A stretch of DNA of 64,000 nt from Bacteroidales bacterium (GCA_024400635.1 JAKSMI010000001.1:443534-507533), one strand, 5' to 3'. Numbered from the stretch's first letter, positions 44,360 through 53,990 are shown. The notes: a model not told the origin generated them from the sequence alone. Program-made: numbers and translations.

Positions 44360-45076
44360 ATGGGAAGAGCATTTGAATTTAGAAAAGCAAGAAAATTTAA
44401 ACGTTGGGGCAACATGGCCAGAACATTCACCCGCTTGGGAAAAGAAATCACAATGGCAGTTAAAGCCGGTGGCCCCAGCCCCGATATGAACCCCAGACTC
44501 CGTCTGCTGATGCAGAATGCCAAATCGGAGAATATGCCTAAGGAAAACGTCGAAAGAGCCATCAAGAAAGCCTTGGAAAAGGACACCTCCGACTACAAGG
44601 AAGTATTTTATGAAGGTTATGGTCCTCACGGCATCGCCATCTATATCGAAACCGCTACCGACAACCATCAGAGAACAGTTGCCAATATCAGAAGTTACTT
44701 CAACAAACTTGGCGGAACCCTTGGCACCTCTGGCATGCTCGACTTCCTCTTTGACCGCAAATGTCGCTTCACCGTGGTAAAAAAAGACGGCGTTGACCTT
44801 GAAGAACTCGAACTCGAATTGATTGACTATGGTGTAGAAGAAGTTTTTGAAGACGAAAACGAAATCATTATCTATGCCGATTTCCAATCCTTTGGGCCTA
44901 TCCAGAAATACTTGGAAGACAATCAATTCGACATCAAAGAATTCAAATTCGAAAGAATTCCCAACGACATGAAGAAACTTGCTCCCGAAGAACAGGAAGA
45001 AGTTGAGAAACTGTTGGAAAAAATTGAAGAAGACGAAGACGTCACCAACGTTTTCCACAATATGATTATGGAATAA
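44360..45076 (+). CDS. YebC/PmpR-family protein (translation factor/regulator)
   Basis: 238 aa. The N-terminus MGRAFEFRKARKFKRWGNMA with FTRLGKEITMAVKAGGPSPD, NMPKENVERAIKKAL, and FYEGYGPHGIAIYIETATDN are diagnostic of the family. YebC proteins were described as transcriptional regulators and more recently as factors that help ribosomes through proline-rich stretches; either role is possible. The C-terminus is acidic (PEEQEEVEKLLEKIEEDEDV). First gene of a probable operon with the pRiA4b-like gene and miaA. Confidence 0.95.
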   Translation: MGRAFEFRKARKFKRWGNMARTFTRLGKEITMAVKAGGPSPDMNPRLRLLMQNAKSENMPKENVERAIKKALEKDTSDYKEVFYEGYGPHGIAIYIETATDNHQRTVANIRSYFNKLGGTLGTSGMLDFLFDRKCRFTVVKKDGVDLEELELELIDYGVEEVFEDENEIIIYADFQSFGPIQKYLEDNQFDIKEFKFERIPNDMKKLAPEEQEEVEKLLEKIEEDEDVTNVFHNMIME

Positions 45077-45091
45077 TTCAAAATCATCACC

Positions 45092-45682
45092 ATGTTTTAC
45101 TATAAATTCAGAGTCAGTTACGACGAAGTAGATGAATTTGTGCGCGATATCGAAATATTATCAAACGACAACTTTGAATCGCTGCATACCATCCTGTACA
45201 AGTCTATTGGTTTGGAAGGCAATGAGTTGGCATCGTTTTCCATCTGCGACAGCAAATGGAACAAAAAAAACGAAATCACCCTCATCGATATGAATGATGA
45301 CGAAGTAGAAGACCAACCCGAATATGAGGAAGAAGACGGATTCTCCACAAAAACGCATCTGCCGAAATTCATCATGAAGGACTGTCTCCTGAATAAGATG
45401 ATTTCCGATCCTCACCAGCATATTCTCTACGAATATGATTTTCTGAATCCTAAGGTTTTCTACATAGAACTGATGAAAACCGCACAGGTTTCCGAAAGCA
45501 CCGGATACCCTCGCTGTACCAATAAGGTTGGCGAACTTCCCAAAATCGCGAAAGGCAATTTGTCGGAAGATGACCTGCTGAACGATCTTAACAATGACGA
45601 CCTTTTCGATGACTTCGAAGATGGCTTCAACGATGAAGATCAACTGGATTTAAACGACATTAATGATTTCGGTAGCTACTAG
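45092..45682 (+). CDS. pRiA4b ORF-3-like acidic protein
   Basis: 196 aa, cytoplasmic. The N-terminal ~140 residues fit the plasmid pRiA4b ORF-3-like fold (MFYYKFRVSYDEVDEFVRDI, SFSICDSKWNKKNEITLIDM, HQHILYEYDFLNPKVFYIEL). The last ~40 residues are strongly acidic (SEDDLLNDLNNDDLFDDFED). Despite the plasmid name, this form is common on Bacteroidota chromosomes next to miaA and there is no sign of mobility here. Function unknown. It overlaps the miaA start by 20 bp. Confidence 0.85.
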   Translation: MFYYKFRVSYDEVDEFVRDIEILSNDNFESLHTILYKSIGLEGNELASFSICDSKWNKKNEITLIDMNDDEVEDQPEYEEEDGFSTKTHLPKFIMKDCLLNKMISDPHQHILYEYDFLNPKVFYIELMKTAQVSESTGYPRCTNKVGELPKIAKGNLSEDDLLNDLNNDDLFDDFEDGFNDEDQLDLNDINDFGSY

Positions 45683-46535
45683 TCAACCTACGCTGCTGGT
45701 TATCGGTGGACCTACCGCCGTCGGCAAAACGGCGTATGCCATTGAAATGGCAAAAAAATACCATACGAGCATTATTTCTGCCGATTCGCGCCAATTCTAC
45801 AAAGAGATGCGAATCGGCACTTCCTTTCCCTCCGAAGAAGAATTGTCACAAGCCAAACATTACTTTCTAGGGCATCTTTCCATTGGCGATTATTACAGCA
45901 TTTCTCGCTTCGAGCAAGACGTACTGAAACTACTGCCAGAATTATTCGCACAAAGTCCCGTAGTGGTAATGACAGGGGGCAGTGGCCTGTACCTAGATGC
46001 CGTCTGTAAAGGCATCGACGACCTACCCGACCCCGACTTGGAAATACGCTCACAAGTCATAGAACTTTTTGAAAAAGAAGGAATTGAGGCGTTACGTTCG
46101 CGACTCCGCCTTCTGGATTCCGAATTTTGCCGCACCAACGATATGGCCAACCATAAACGCATGATGCGCGCACTGGAAGTCTGCCTGCAAACTGGCAAAC
46201 CTTACTCGCAATGGCTGACCCAGGCCTCGAAAAAACGGGATTTTGAAATCATCCGCTGCTACTTGAACCGCCCTCGCGAAATTCTATTTGACCGAATCAA
46301 CCGACGCGTAGACCAAATGGTTTGCGACGGACTGGAAGCTGAAGCCCGCTCGCTATATCCACAACGTCATCTCAACGCTTTGAACACCGTTGGCTACAAA
46401 GAGTTTTTCGATTATTTCGATAAAAAAACAACCAGGGAAGAAGCCATCGAAAACATCAAAGTCCACACACGCCGCTACGCCAAACGACAAATTACCTGGT
46501 TCAAACGCGAATACGAAGAAGTGATGCTGTCCTAA
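45663..46535 (+). CDS. miaA: tRNA dimethylallyltransferase
   Basis: 290 aa; adds a dimethylallyl group to A37 of tRNAs that read UNN codons. The P-loop is GGPTAVGKT, followed by SADSRQFYKEMRIGTSFPSE, HYFLGHLSIGDYYSISRF, VMTGGSGLYLDAVCKGID, the tRNA-binding region RRMMRALEVCL-like NHKRMMRALEVCLQTGKPYS, NTVGYKEFFDYFD and TRRYAKRQITWFKR. Complete. The ATG at 45663 lies within the end of the upstream gene (20-bp overlap), indicating translational coupling. Confidence 0.96.
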   Translation: MISVATSQPTLLVIGGPTAVGKTAYAIEMAKKYHTSIISADSRQFYKEMRIGTSFPSEEELSQAKHYFLGHLSIGDYYSISRFEQDVLKLLPELFAQSPVVVMTGGSGLYLDAVCKGIDDLPDPDLEIRSQVIELFEKEGIEALRSRLRLLDSEFCRTNDMANHKRMMRALEVCLQTGKPYSQWLTQASKKRDFEIIRCYLNRPREILFDRINRRVDQMVCDGLEAEARSLYPQRHLNALNTVGYKEFFDYFDKKTTREEAIENIKVHTRRYAKRQITWFKREYEEVMLS

Positions 46536-46558
46536 TTTTATATAAATCTGATTCTCAA

Positions 46559-47287
46559 ATGTTTTTGATCATCGACATCGGCAATACTTTGCAGAAAGCC
46601 ATCATTTACAACAATGACGGCTGCATAGAAACCGTCCTACGTCAGACTGCCATCAGCCACAAAGATTGGCAACAGCTGTTTGATAAATACCCCGTCGAGC
46701 ATGCCATTCTGTCTAATGTCGGCAAAACAGCACCTGATATTGAGCATTATGTTCGTCAGCATTGCCCACTCCTCAAACTGGATGCGACCACTCCACTTCC
46801 AATTGCCATCAAATATGGCACTCGCGAAACTTTAGGTACAGATAGAATCGCTAATGCGGTCGGTGCCAACAGTTTGTTCCGAAACCAGCCGGTTCTATCC
46901 ATTCAAGCGGGCAGCAGCATAGTATATGATTTCGTCAACGAAAAAAACGAATACTTGGGAGGAGCCATCGCCCCTGGCATAGAAATGCGGTTGAAAGCCT
47001 TGAATTATTTCACCCAAAATTTACCCAAAGTCGAAAAACGGGAAAATGTCAAACTCATCGGCACCAGCACGGAAGAATCCATTTTAAGCGGCGTAATGCT
47101 AGGAGTAAAATACGAAATCGAAGGTTTCATCAAACGATACCGTGACGATTACGAGAACCTAAATGTCGTCCTTACGGGAGGTGATGCAGAACTTATACAA
47201 AGTTCAATTATTTTTACTATATTTGCAGCCCCAACGATTGTAGGTTTGGGATTGTATGAAATTTTAAAATTCAACGTTGAAAAATAA
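46559..47287 (+). CDS. coaX: Type III pantothenate kinase
   Basis: 242 aa; phosphorylates pantothenate, the first step of coenzyme A synthesis. Motifs: MFLIIDIGNTLQKAIIYNND (nucleotide-binding), IKYGTRETLGTDRIANAVGA, SIQAGSSIVYDFVNEKNEYL, GGAIAPGIEMRLKALNYFTQ and VVLTGGDAEL. In this copy SIQAGSS replaces the usual IDAGTA/DFGTA segment, so the conserved Asp there is not visible; activity probably remains but deserves checking. The end overlaps the TTG start of the next gene by 11 bp. Confidence 0.9.
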   Translation: MFLIIDIGNTLQKAIIYNNDGCIETVLRQTAISHKDWQQLFDKYPVEHAILSNVGKTAPDIEHYVRQHCPLLKLDATTPLPIAIKYGTRETLGTDRIANAVGANSLFRNQPVLSIQAGSSIVYDFVNEKNEYLGGAIAPGIEMRLKALNYFTQNLPKVEKRENVKLIGTSTEESILSGVMLGVKYEIEGFIKRYRDDYENLNVVLTGGDAELIQSSIIFTIFAAPTIVGLGLYEILKFNVEK

Positions 47288-48596
47288 AAGGAATATTGGC
47301 AAAATAGCAGTGTGGGCATTTTTGTGCTGTTTTTCATTTTTGGCAAACACTTTTGCCCAAAATGAAATCAGTTCACCCTATTCTCGCTATGGCATCGGCA
47401 TTGTCAATAATAACACCAATGCTATTTCGTCGGCAATGGGTGGTGTTTCCTATGCCATGCAATCCAATAATTTCATCAACTTCCGCAATCCCGCATCCTA
47501 CGTTGCTTTTGACTCCCTGTCATTTATTGGCGACATCTCTTTTGGTGCCAACTCCTCTCGTTTGCGAACTGCGGAACTCCGCCAGAACGGTGCCACTGGA
47601 CGTCTGAATTACATTTCTATTGGTTTGCCAGTTACTAAACACTGGCGCACCAGCATTGGCGTTCTACCTTTCAGCGACCGAGGATTCAATATCACCACCA
47701 CTGGGCATACTGCCAGTGCTTCCAATCTCGATTTTGAGTTCAATAATGCTGGCAATGTTAACTATACCTACGAAGGAGATGGCGGAATGATGCAATTGTA
47801 CTGGGGCAATGCCTTCAAAATTTGCAAGGGCTTGTCCATCGGTTTAAATGTTTCATATATTTTTGGCACCCTTGCATCCTCAAGATATGAGGAGTTCGAA
47901 GGCAGCAATTTGTATAATTATGCCATTGATCAAAGAGATCATGCCGACGGTATCTACCTTCAAGGTGGCTTGCAATATCTCGCCGACATCAATGAAAATC
48001 ATCGCATAGGTTTTGGCGTTGTGTATGAAAATTCCGCTTACGTTTGGGTTAAGCGCAACCTCATCACCTATCAATATACGAACGAATACAGCAGTGTCGT
48101 CACCTACGATACCGCATACACAGAAACGGGTGTCAAAGGCAACATGCGAATTCCTCAGTCAGTTGGGGCTGGCTTGTCTTACATTTATAAACAAAAACTG
48201 ACTATCGGCGCCGACGTCACTTGGCAAAACTGGAAAAACTACCACAATATGGGCGCCTCTGACTCGCTAAAAGACAATATTATCGTTGCTCTTGGTATCC
48301 AATTCATTCCCGACCCGTTATCCGGAAAATTCGGCAAAAACATTGCCATCCGTCTTGGCGCAAAGTATCAAACAGGATACATTCAGCTCAAAAACACGCC
48401 AATCTCCGACTTTTCAGTTAGTTTTGGGTTAGGTTTGCCATTCAAGACATTCAGTTCCAAATGCTCCATCAACCTAATGCTCGAATATGGACAATTTGGC
48501 ACTCTGAAAAACAATTTAATCCGTCAGGACTACTTCAAAGTCGGGGTCAATGTCATCCTTGTCGAAAAATGGTATCAAAGAGTTAAACTTGACTAA
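47277..48596 (+). CDS. Outer-membrane beta-barrel protein (FadL/PorV-like), unknown function
   Basis: 439 aa. The start is TTG at 47277, inside the end of coaX; it gives a proper signal peptide (KIAVWAFLCCFSFLANTFAQ), and no ATG would. The mature protein begins NEISSPYSRYGIG with AMGGVSYAMQSNNFINFRNP, the N-terminal pattern of FadL/UPF0164-type barrels, and continues with ~14 amphipathic strands to the C-terminus. The order coaX, barrel, TPR protein, lptC is conserved in Bacteroidales, which suggests a role in outer-membrane or LPS assembly; this is inference from context. Confidence 0.82.
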   Translation: MKNKRNIGKIAVWAFLCCFSFLANTFAQNEISSPYSRYGIGIVNNNTNAISSAMGGVSYAMQSNNFINFRNPASYVAFDSLSFIGDISFGANSSRLRTAELRQNGATGRLNYISIGLPVTKHWRTSIGVLPFSDRGFNITTTGHTASASNLDFEFNNAGNVNYTYEGDGGMMQLYWGNAFKICKGLSIGLNVSYIFGTLASSRYEEFEGSNLYNYAIDQRDHADGIYLQGGLQYLADINENHRIGFGVVYENSAYVWVKRNLITYQYTNEYSSVVTYDTAYTETGVKGNMRIPQSVGAGLSYIYKQKLTIGADVTWQNWKNYHNMGASDSLKDNIIVALGIQFIPDPLSGKFGKNIAIRLGAKYQTGYIQLKNTPISDFSVSFGLGLPFKTFSSKCSINLMLEYGQFGTLKNNLIRQDYFKVGVNVILVEKWYQRVKLD

Positions 48597-48661
48597 TTTT
48601 AAACTTTATCAAGTCAGAAGTATCTATGAAATATTTTATCGATAATAACTTAAAAATTATA

Positions 48662-50122
48662 ATGACAATGAAAAAACTTTTGTTTGTAATCGTGCTTTCC
48701 ATCTCAAGCACTTTGGCATTTGGCCAATGTAATTTCAGGTATGGTGCCAACGAAGAAGATTCTTTGAAATGTTTGGAAGATGTCAATTCCTTCCGCGTAT
48801 TCTACAACAACAAACAATATGCCGACGCTTACGTTCCTTGGCAAGAAGTTGTTAAAAACTGTCCTTGTGCTTGGGATGGCATTTACACCTACGCTCAAAA
48901 CATGTTCGACAATCTGATCAAAGCCGAAACCGATTCTGCAAAAAAAGAAGCTCTCGTTGATCAATTAATTGATTCATATAGAAACAGACATCTTTATTTC
49001 CCGAAAAAATATACCGAAGGTAATGGCTTGGGATTTATGGCTTACAATGCTTATCGTTACAGAATCAAAAATTACATGAAAAATAAAGAATACGATAAGA
49101 TTGAAGATATATATAATATGTATGTCCGTTCGGTAGAATTGGAAAAAGATGCCACACAACCCAACATTTGGGATACATATTTCATCGTCGCCGAAATCAT
49201 GACCCAGGTTAAGAAAGACACGAACATCATCATTGAAGCATACGAAAGAGCAACCGACTATATCGATGTAGCTATTGTAAATGCCTTTGTGAAATATGAA
49301 AAGCAACTGCCCAATTTTGAAAATTTGCAAGCAGCATTTGACAATGGGCAAATTGACAAGTTAGAATATGACAAACGTTTCAAGAATTTGTCAGCAGACA
49401 CCGCACGTCAGATGAAACTTGTCAGCAACTATCGTAAGACCTTATCAAACGTTGAAGGCAAATTCCAGCCCTACGCACCTTGCAATGTATTGGAAGCAGT
49501 TTATGCAAAGAAAATCAATCAGAACCGCGACAATATCAAAGTTTTGAAGAAGATGGTGTTGACAATGAGCAAGGGAGGTTGCATCACATCACCCGTTTTC
49601 AAAGAAGCATTGGAAATCGTACACAATGCCGAACCAGGCGCACAAAGTGCTTATTTGATGGGCAACTTGTCACTGAGAAACAACGAGGTTGACAAAGCCA
49701 TCAACTACTTTGATCAAGCCATTGAATTATTCGAAACTGAGGAACAGAAGGTGGATTGTTACTACATGCTCGGCTTGGCTTATCAATTGCAACAAAAATA
49801 TTCAGAATCACGCTCTGCGGCATTGCAGGCCATCAAGATTCACCCCAACTGTGGTAAGGCTTATATCTTGATTGGTGACTTGTATGCTTCTTCGGGTAAC
49901 CGTTGCGGTGGTGACGATTTCTTGCCACGAAGCTACAACTGGTGTGCTGCCGACAAATATGCCAAAGCTGCCGCTGTTGACCCGAGCTGCGCTGAAACCG
50001 CCAATGCTAAACGTGCAAAACTGGCCTTCCCAACCAAGCAAGACCGTTTTGTAAGAGGTTTGAATGATGGTCAAAGCTACCACGTTGGCTGCTGGATTAA
50101 CGAAACTACAACTATCAGATAA
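48662..50122 (+). CDS. Exported tetratricopeptide-repeat protein
   Basis: About 486 aa. ATG at 48662 (or 48668) is preferred over 48626, because it places the signal peptide (MKKLLFVIVLSISSTLAFGQ) at the N-terminus. TPR-like helical pairs fill most of the mature protein: a first group at about 45-130, and a clear tandem near the C-terminus (SAYLMGNLSLRNNEVDKAIN, DCYYMLGLAYQLQQKYSESR, GKAYILIGDLYASSGNRCGG). It has several cysteines. The location is probably periplasmic, as a scaffold. It lies between the outer-membrane barrel and lptC. Confidence 0.85.
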   Translation: MTMKKLLFVIVLSISSTLAFGQCNFRYGANEEDSLKCLEDVNSFRVFYNNKQYADAYVPWQEVVKNCPCAWDGIYTYAQNMFDNLIKAETDSAKKEALVDQLIDSYRNRHLYFPKKYTEGNGLGFMAYNAYRYRIKNYMKNKEYDKIEDIYNMYVRSVELEKDATQPNIWDTYFIVAEIMTQVKKDTNIIIEAYERATDYIDVAIVNAFVKYEKQLPNFENLQAAFDNGQIDKLEYDKRFKNLSADTARQMKLVSNYRKTLSNVEGKFQPYAPCNVLEAVYAKKINQNRDNIKVLKKMVLTMSKGGCITSPVFKEALEIVHNAEPGAQSAYLMGNLSLRNNEVDKAINYFDQAIELFETEEQKVDCYYMLGLAYQLQQKYSESRSAALQAIKIHPNCGKAYILIGDLYASSGNRCGGDDFLPRSYNWCAADKYAKAAAVDPSCAETANAKRAKLAFPTKQDRFVRGLNDGQSYHVGCWINETTTIR

Positions 50123-50126
50123 TCAA

Positions 50127-50714
50127 TTGGATAATATTTTCAACTTGATTTCATCAATAAGAAATTGGAAGAGCAATACCATAGTCACCTTAGTGATTAT
50201 GGTATTGCTTGTTTCTTGTGGAGGGAAACACGAGCCTGTAACGCCCAAAGAATTTAACGGCAAATTCCCTGATGAATCTGGTACCGACATGCACATCATC
50301 TTTAGTGACGGCGGCATTACTTCCTTCGAGATTTTTGCACCCACTTTAAATAAATACATAGGTGACACCGTTTATACTGATTGTCCCGACGGCATTACCA
50401 TCTATTCCTATGACGAAGACGGCGTAAAACAGTCTATGATGACTGCCGACTATGCCATCAGCGTAGAAATTCCACCACGAATGGAAGCCTCCAAAAACGT
50501 TGTTATACGAGACTTAATCAAAAACGAAAGTATTGAAACTGAACAAATCATTTGGGACAAGGACCGCCATCAAATCTATTCCGTTGTTCTAGTCAAGCAA
50601 ACCAAAGCCGATGGAACCGTAAATTATGGTGACGGATTCGAGGCTGACGAGCATTTTCGCAAATACAAAGTCTTCAATCCCCGTGGTGAAATGATTGTTG
50701 ATGATTTACAGTGA
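50127..50714 (+). CDS. lptC: LPS export component LptC-like lipoprotein
   Basis: Bridges the inner-membrane LptBFG complex and periplasmic LptA in lipopolysaccharide transport. The start is uncertain: the frame is open from ATG 50064, inside the preceding gene, but TTG at 50127 or 50145 gives a more usual distance to the hydrophobic segment (NTIVTLVIMVLLVSCGGK), which ends in a lipobox. The mature part (~170 aa) is a beta-jelly-roll of the LptC/OstA type (GITSFEIFAPTLNKYIGDTV, GITIYSYDEDGVKQSMMTAD, NVVIRDLIKNESIETEQIIW, GDGFEADEHFRKYKVFNPRG). A 17-bp hairpin lies in the signal-coding region at 50172-50209. Confidence 0.85.
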   Translation: MDNIFNLISSIRNWKSNTIVTLVIMVLLVSCGGKHEPVTPKEFNGKFPDESGTDMHIIFSDGGITSFEIFAPTLNKYIGDTVYTDCPDGITIYSYDEDGVKQSMMTADYAISVEIPPRMEASKNVVIRDLIKNESIETEQIIWDKDRHQIYSVVLVKQTKADGTVNYGDGFEADEHFRKYKVFNPRGEMIVDDLQ

Positions 50715-50770
50715 TTTACACTGTATTTCGTATCACTTTTCCCCATCAAAAAACTATATTTTATTTTTTG

Positions 50771-50801
50771 TTGTTTCAGTCAAATATATTTTGTATATTT
50801 G
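50771..50801 (+). promoter_or_regulatory. Promoter of secDF
   Basis: TTG at 50771-50773, 20 nt, TATATTTG at 50794-50801: a good Bacteroidota promoter. The leader is about 55 nt before the ATG at 50864. Confidence 0.6.
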
Positions 50802-50863
50802 CAAACTAAAAATTTTATATAGTGAATAAAATTAAAATATTAATAATCAAATAATTAACAACA

Positions 50864-53800
50864 ATGCGAAACAAAGGTTTAGTTCTGTTTTTTGCAATAC
50901 TCATAGCATTAGTATGCTTGTATTGTTTATCTTTTTCCTTCGTAACATGGCGTGTTGGGCAAAAAGCAAAAGCTTTTGCCAATGATCCTGCCGCTATTGA
51001 AGAAGTGAAAAAAGCCGCGAATGGCGATGTTATGCGCGAGAATTATCTCATTGACTCGCTCATCTCCAGCCGCGAACAGTATTTCCTTTCTTCTATGAAT
51101 GACTCTGTCATTTATTTAGGAAATACATATAAAGATTGTAAATATAAAGAAGTCAACTTAGGTTTGGACTTAAAGGGTGGTATGAACGTCACCCTCGAAA
51201 TTTCCATTCCTGATGTTGTTAAGAGTTTGGCTGTCAACACTGAAGAAGACGAACTTTTTAGCAACACATTTGAAAAAGCCAATGCCAAATACGTTGCAGA
51301 CGGTGGCGATTTCATTGATATTTTCGTAACCACTTTTGCACAGGAAAAGAAAGCTTTAGGTTTGGAAAACGCCAACTTAAGGACCTATTTCGGCGAACGT
51401 TCAGGCATCAAGAACGCTTCTGACGACCAAATCATCAAATTCATCAAAGATGAATCAAGCGAAATCGTAGATCGTACTTTTAAGATTTTGCGTACTCGTA
51501 TTGACCGTTTTGGCGTAGCTCAGCCTAACTTGCAACGTCTTCAGGGTGGCCGTATCATGGTTGAACTTCCTGGTGTAAAGGAACCGGAACGTGTTACCGA
51601 CCTGTTGAAGAGCACTGCAAAATTGGAATTCTGGGAAGTTTACAACGATCCTATGAATGGCAAATCCATCCAGCAGAGATTCTATGAAGCTGATGTTCAG
51701 CTGGCTAAAGAATTGAAAGCCAAGGAAGATGCTAAAGCTCAAATGGAAAATGAAGAAACTCCTGCTGAAGATAGCACCATTACCAATGCTGAAGAAAATC
51801 TGATGGCAGCCATTGACGCAGAAGATGAAGATGAAGACGAAGATGTTGACTCTCGTCTTGGCGCTATCATGAGCAAAGCCGTTGCTGGTAGCGACGGACT
51901 CGTCATCGGCTACTTCAAAGAAGCTGATGTCAAAGCTATTGATGCCATGCTTCCTGAATTACAACGCATTTTGGGAGACAAGAGTGCCGTTTTCTATTGG
52001 GGTTCTCCTGAAAAACGTTTCAACAACGCGATGCCCCTCGTTCCTTTGAAAAAGAACAACGACCGCATCGGACCAAAGCTGAGTTCGGAAACCATTGGCG
52101 GCGCCCGCGTAGTACGTTCAGCCCGTCAGGATGTTGACCAAAACAACCGCGTTGTCGTAACCATGTCGATGGAAGATCAAGCATCTGACGAATGGCGTAA
52201 AATCACTCGCGCAGCCGTTGACAACAAGTCAAAAGTGACTTGCATCGCTATCGTATTGGATAACTTCGTTTATTCATATCCCAGCATCCGCAGTGAAATC
52301 CCCAATGGCAATTCAGAAATCTCTGGTAACTTCAGCATTGACGAAGCAAAGGACTTGGCTACTGTTCTGAATTCAGGTAATCTTGAAGCTCAAGTCAACA
52401 TCGTTCAGTCAGAAGTTGTTGGTCCTACCCTTGGTAAGGAATCAATCCATTCTGGTTTACTTTCATTCGCTTTGGCATTTGTACTTGTGCTGATTTACAT
52501 GTTCTTGTACTACAGCCGCGCTGGTTTGATTGCCGACTTTGCTTTGTTCTGCAATATTTTCTTCATCATGGGTATTCTTGCATCTCTCGGAGCAGTTCTG
52601 ACTTTGCCTGGTATTGCAGGTTTGGTATTGACCTTAGGTATGGCCGTGGATGCCAACGTGCTTATCTTTGAACGTATCCGTGAAGAAGTCCGTGCTGGTA
52701 AGGCCATTCGAGTTGCCGTTGATGAAGGTTTCAAAAATGCTTATTCTGCAATCATCGATGGTAACGTTACCACTTTGATTACCTCTATCGTACTTTACAT
52801 CTTCGGTTCAGGTCCAGTTCAAGGTTTCGCAACCACTTTGGCCATCGGTATCTTGTCATCACTGTTCACCGCCATCTTCATTTCACGTCTGTTCTTTGAA
52901 CACCGCTTGAATAAAGGTAAAGAAACAGAAGTTGGCAACAAATATACAATGAACACCTTCAGAAATGCCCATTTCGACTTCTTGAAAATCAGAAAATACT
53001 GCTATGGCATATCAGGTGCGTTGATCATCATCTCCATCATTTCTTTCTGCACATTGGGACTTCAACCGGGCATCGATTTTACCGGTGGTAGAAACTATGT
53101 TGTACGCTTCGACCAGGATGTAAAGACCAACGAAGTTCGTGCTGCTGTTGCCGCAGAATTTGGCGGTAATCCTGAAGTGAAGACTTTCGGTAGCAATGAT
53201 CAAGTACGTATCACTACCAACTACAAGATCGACAGCAACGATCCAGCCGTTGACAAAGAATGTGATCAGAAACTTTACAAAGCATTGAAAGGTTTCTATT
53301 TGAAAGAATCCATTTCCGAATACGATTTCTGCCAGCAAGTTGATCCCCGTGGCATCCAGAGTTCACAGAAAGTTCAACCAACTATCGCAAGCGAATTGTT
53401 ATGGGATGCCATCATCGCCGTTTTAGTATCTTTGATATTGATTTTCATCTATATCGCCATTCGTTTCAAGAACTGGCAGTTTGGTATGGGTGGCGTCATC
53501 TCCCTGGTACACGATAGCTTGCTGACTATCGGCATGTTCTCTTTATTCTACAAAGTGATGCCATTCTCAATGGAAATCGACCAGTCGTTCATCGCAGCAA
53601 TTTTGACAGTAATCGGTTATTCAATCAATAACGTCGTTATTATCTTCGACCGTGTTCGTGAAAATCTGGCACTGTATCCGAAACGTGATAATTACGAAAA
53701 CTTCAACACCGCCATCAACAGCACCTTGGGTCGTACCGTTAACACTGGTGGTACAACCATCATCGTATTGTTGGCCATCTTCATCTTCGGTGGCGAAGTA

Positions 53801-53935
53801 ATCCGTGGTTTCATCTTTGCTATGGGTATGGGTATCATCTTTGGTACCTACTCAGGTATTTTCATCTCTAACCCATTAGCATACGACATGTTGAAATCTA
53901 AAGAAGTTAAACGCGCCAAAACTGAATTGAAATAA
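50864..53935 (+). CDS. secDF: Protein translocase subunits SecD and SecF, fused (SecDF)
   Basis: 1023 aa, inner-membrane proton-driven accessory pump of the Sec translocon; it pulls exported proteins into the periplasm. The SecD half has one N-terminal helix, the periplasmic P1 head (LGLDLKGGMNVTLEISIPDV; FKILRTRIDRFGVAQPNLQR) with an acidic insertion (~290-330, EDEDEDEDVD), and five helices including LTLGMAVDANVLIFERIREE with the key Asp. The SecF half (~700-1023) has GLQPGIDFTGGRNYVV and IGYSINNVVIIFDRVRENLA. Fusion in one gene is usual in Bacteroidota. It is monocistronic, with promoter at 50771 and terminator at 53953-53990. Confidence 0.96.
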   Translation: MRNKGLVLFFAILIALVCLYCLSFSFVTWRVGQKAKAFANDPAAIEEVKKAANGDVMRENYLIDSLISSREQYFLSSMNDSVIYLGNTYKDCKYKEVNLGLDLKGGMNVTLEISIPDVVKSLAVNTEEDELFSNTFEKANAKYVADGGDFIDIFVTTFAQEKKALGLENANLRTYFGERSGIKNASDDQIIKFIKDESSEIVDRTFKILRTRIDRFGVAQPNLQRLQGGRIMVELPGVKEPERVTDLLKSTAKLEFWEVYNDPMNGKSIQQRFYEADVQLAKELKAKEDAKAQMENEETPAEDSTITNAEENLMAAIDAEDEDEDEDVDSRLGAIMSKAVAGSDGLVIGYFKEADVKAIDAMLPELQRILGDKSAVFYWGSPEKRFNNAMPLVPLKKNNDRIGPKLSSETIGGARVVRSARQDVDQNNRVVVTMSMEDQASDEWRKITRAAVDNKSKVTCIAIVLDNFVYSYPSIRSEIPNGNSEISGNFSIDEAKDLATVLNSGNLEAQVNIVQSEVVGPTLGKESIHSGLLSFALAFVLVLIYMFLYYSRAGLIADFALFCNIFFIMGILASLGAVLTLPGIAGLVLTLGMAVDANVLIFERIREEVRAGKAIRVAVDEGFKNAYSAIIDGNVTTLITSIVLYIFGSGPVQGFATTLAIGILSSLFTAIFISRLFFEHRLNKGKETEVGNKYTMNTFRNAHFDFLKIRKYCYGISGALIIISIISFCTLGLQPGIDFTGGRNYVVRFDQDVKTNEVRAAVAAEFGGNPEVKTFGSNDQVRITTNYKIDSNDPAVDKECDQKLYKALKGFYLKESISEYDFCQQVDPRGIQSSQKVQPTIASELLWDAIIAVLVSLILIFIYIAIRFKNWQFGMGGVISLVHDSLLTIGMFSLFYKVMPFSMEIDQSFIAAILTVIGYSINNVVIIFDRVRENLALYPKRDNYENFNTAINSTLGRTVNTGGTTIIVLLAIFIFGGEVIRGFIFAMGMGIIFGTYSGIFISNPLAYDMLKSKEVKRAKTELK

Positions 53936-53952
53936 TTCATCACATACTAAAA

Positions 53953-53990
53953 AAATAATTGGGAAACATTGTTTTCTCAATTATTTTTTT
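53953..53990 (+). terminator. Rho-independent terminator of secDF
   Basis: An inverted repeat of about 12-14 bp including one G-T pair (AATAATTGGGAAA with TTTCTCAATTATT), a 6-nt loop, then a T run. It starts 18 nt after the secDF stop and overlaps the promoter of the next gene. Confidence 0.85.

Noticed and set aside
44345..45058. 237-aa minus-strand ORF opposite yebC
   Set aside because: Phe/Val-rich shadow of the acidic, Glu/Asp-rich YebC reading frame; no family features.
45092..45682. Plasmid or transposon passenger gene (pRiA4b ORF-3-like)
   Set aside because: The family name suggests mobility, but the gene overlaps miaA in a chromosomal housekeeping operon, and no transposase, inverted repeats or att sites are present.
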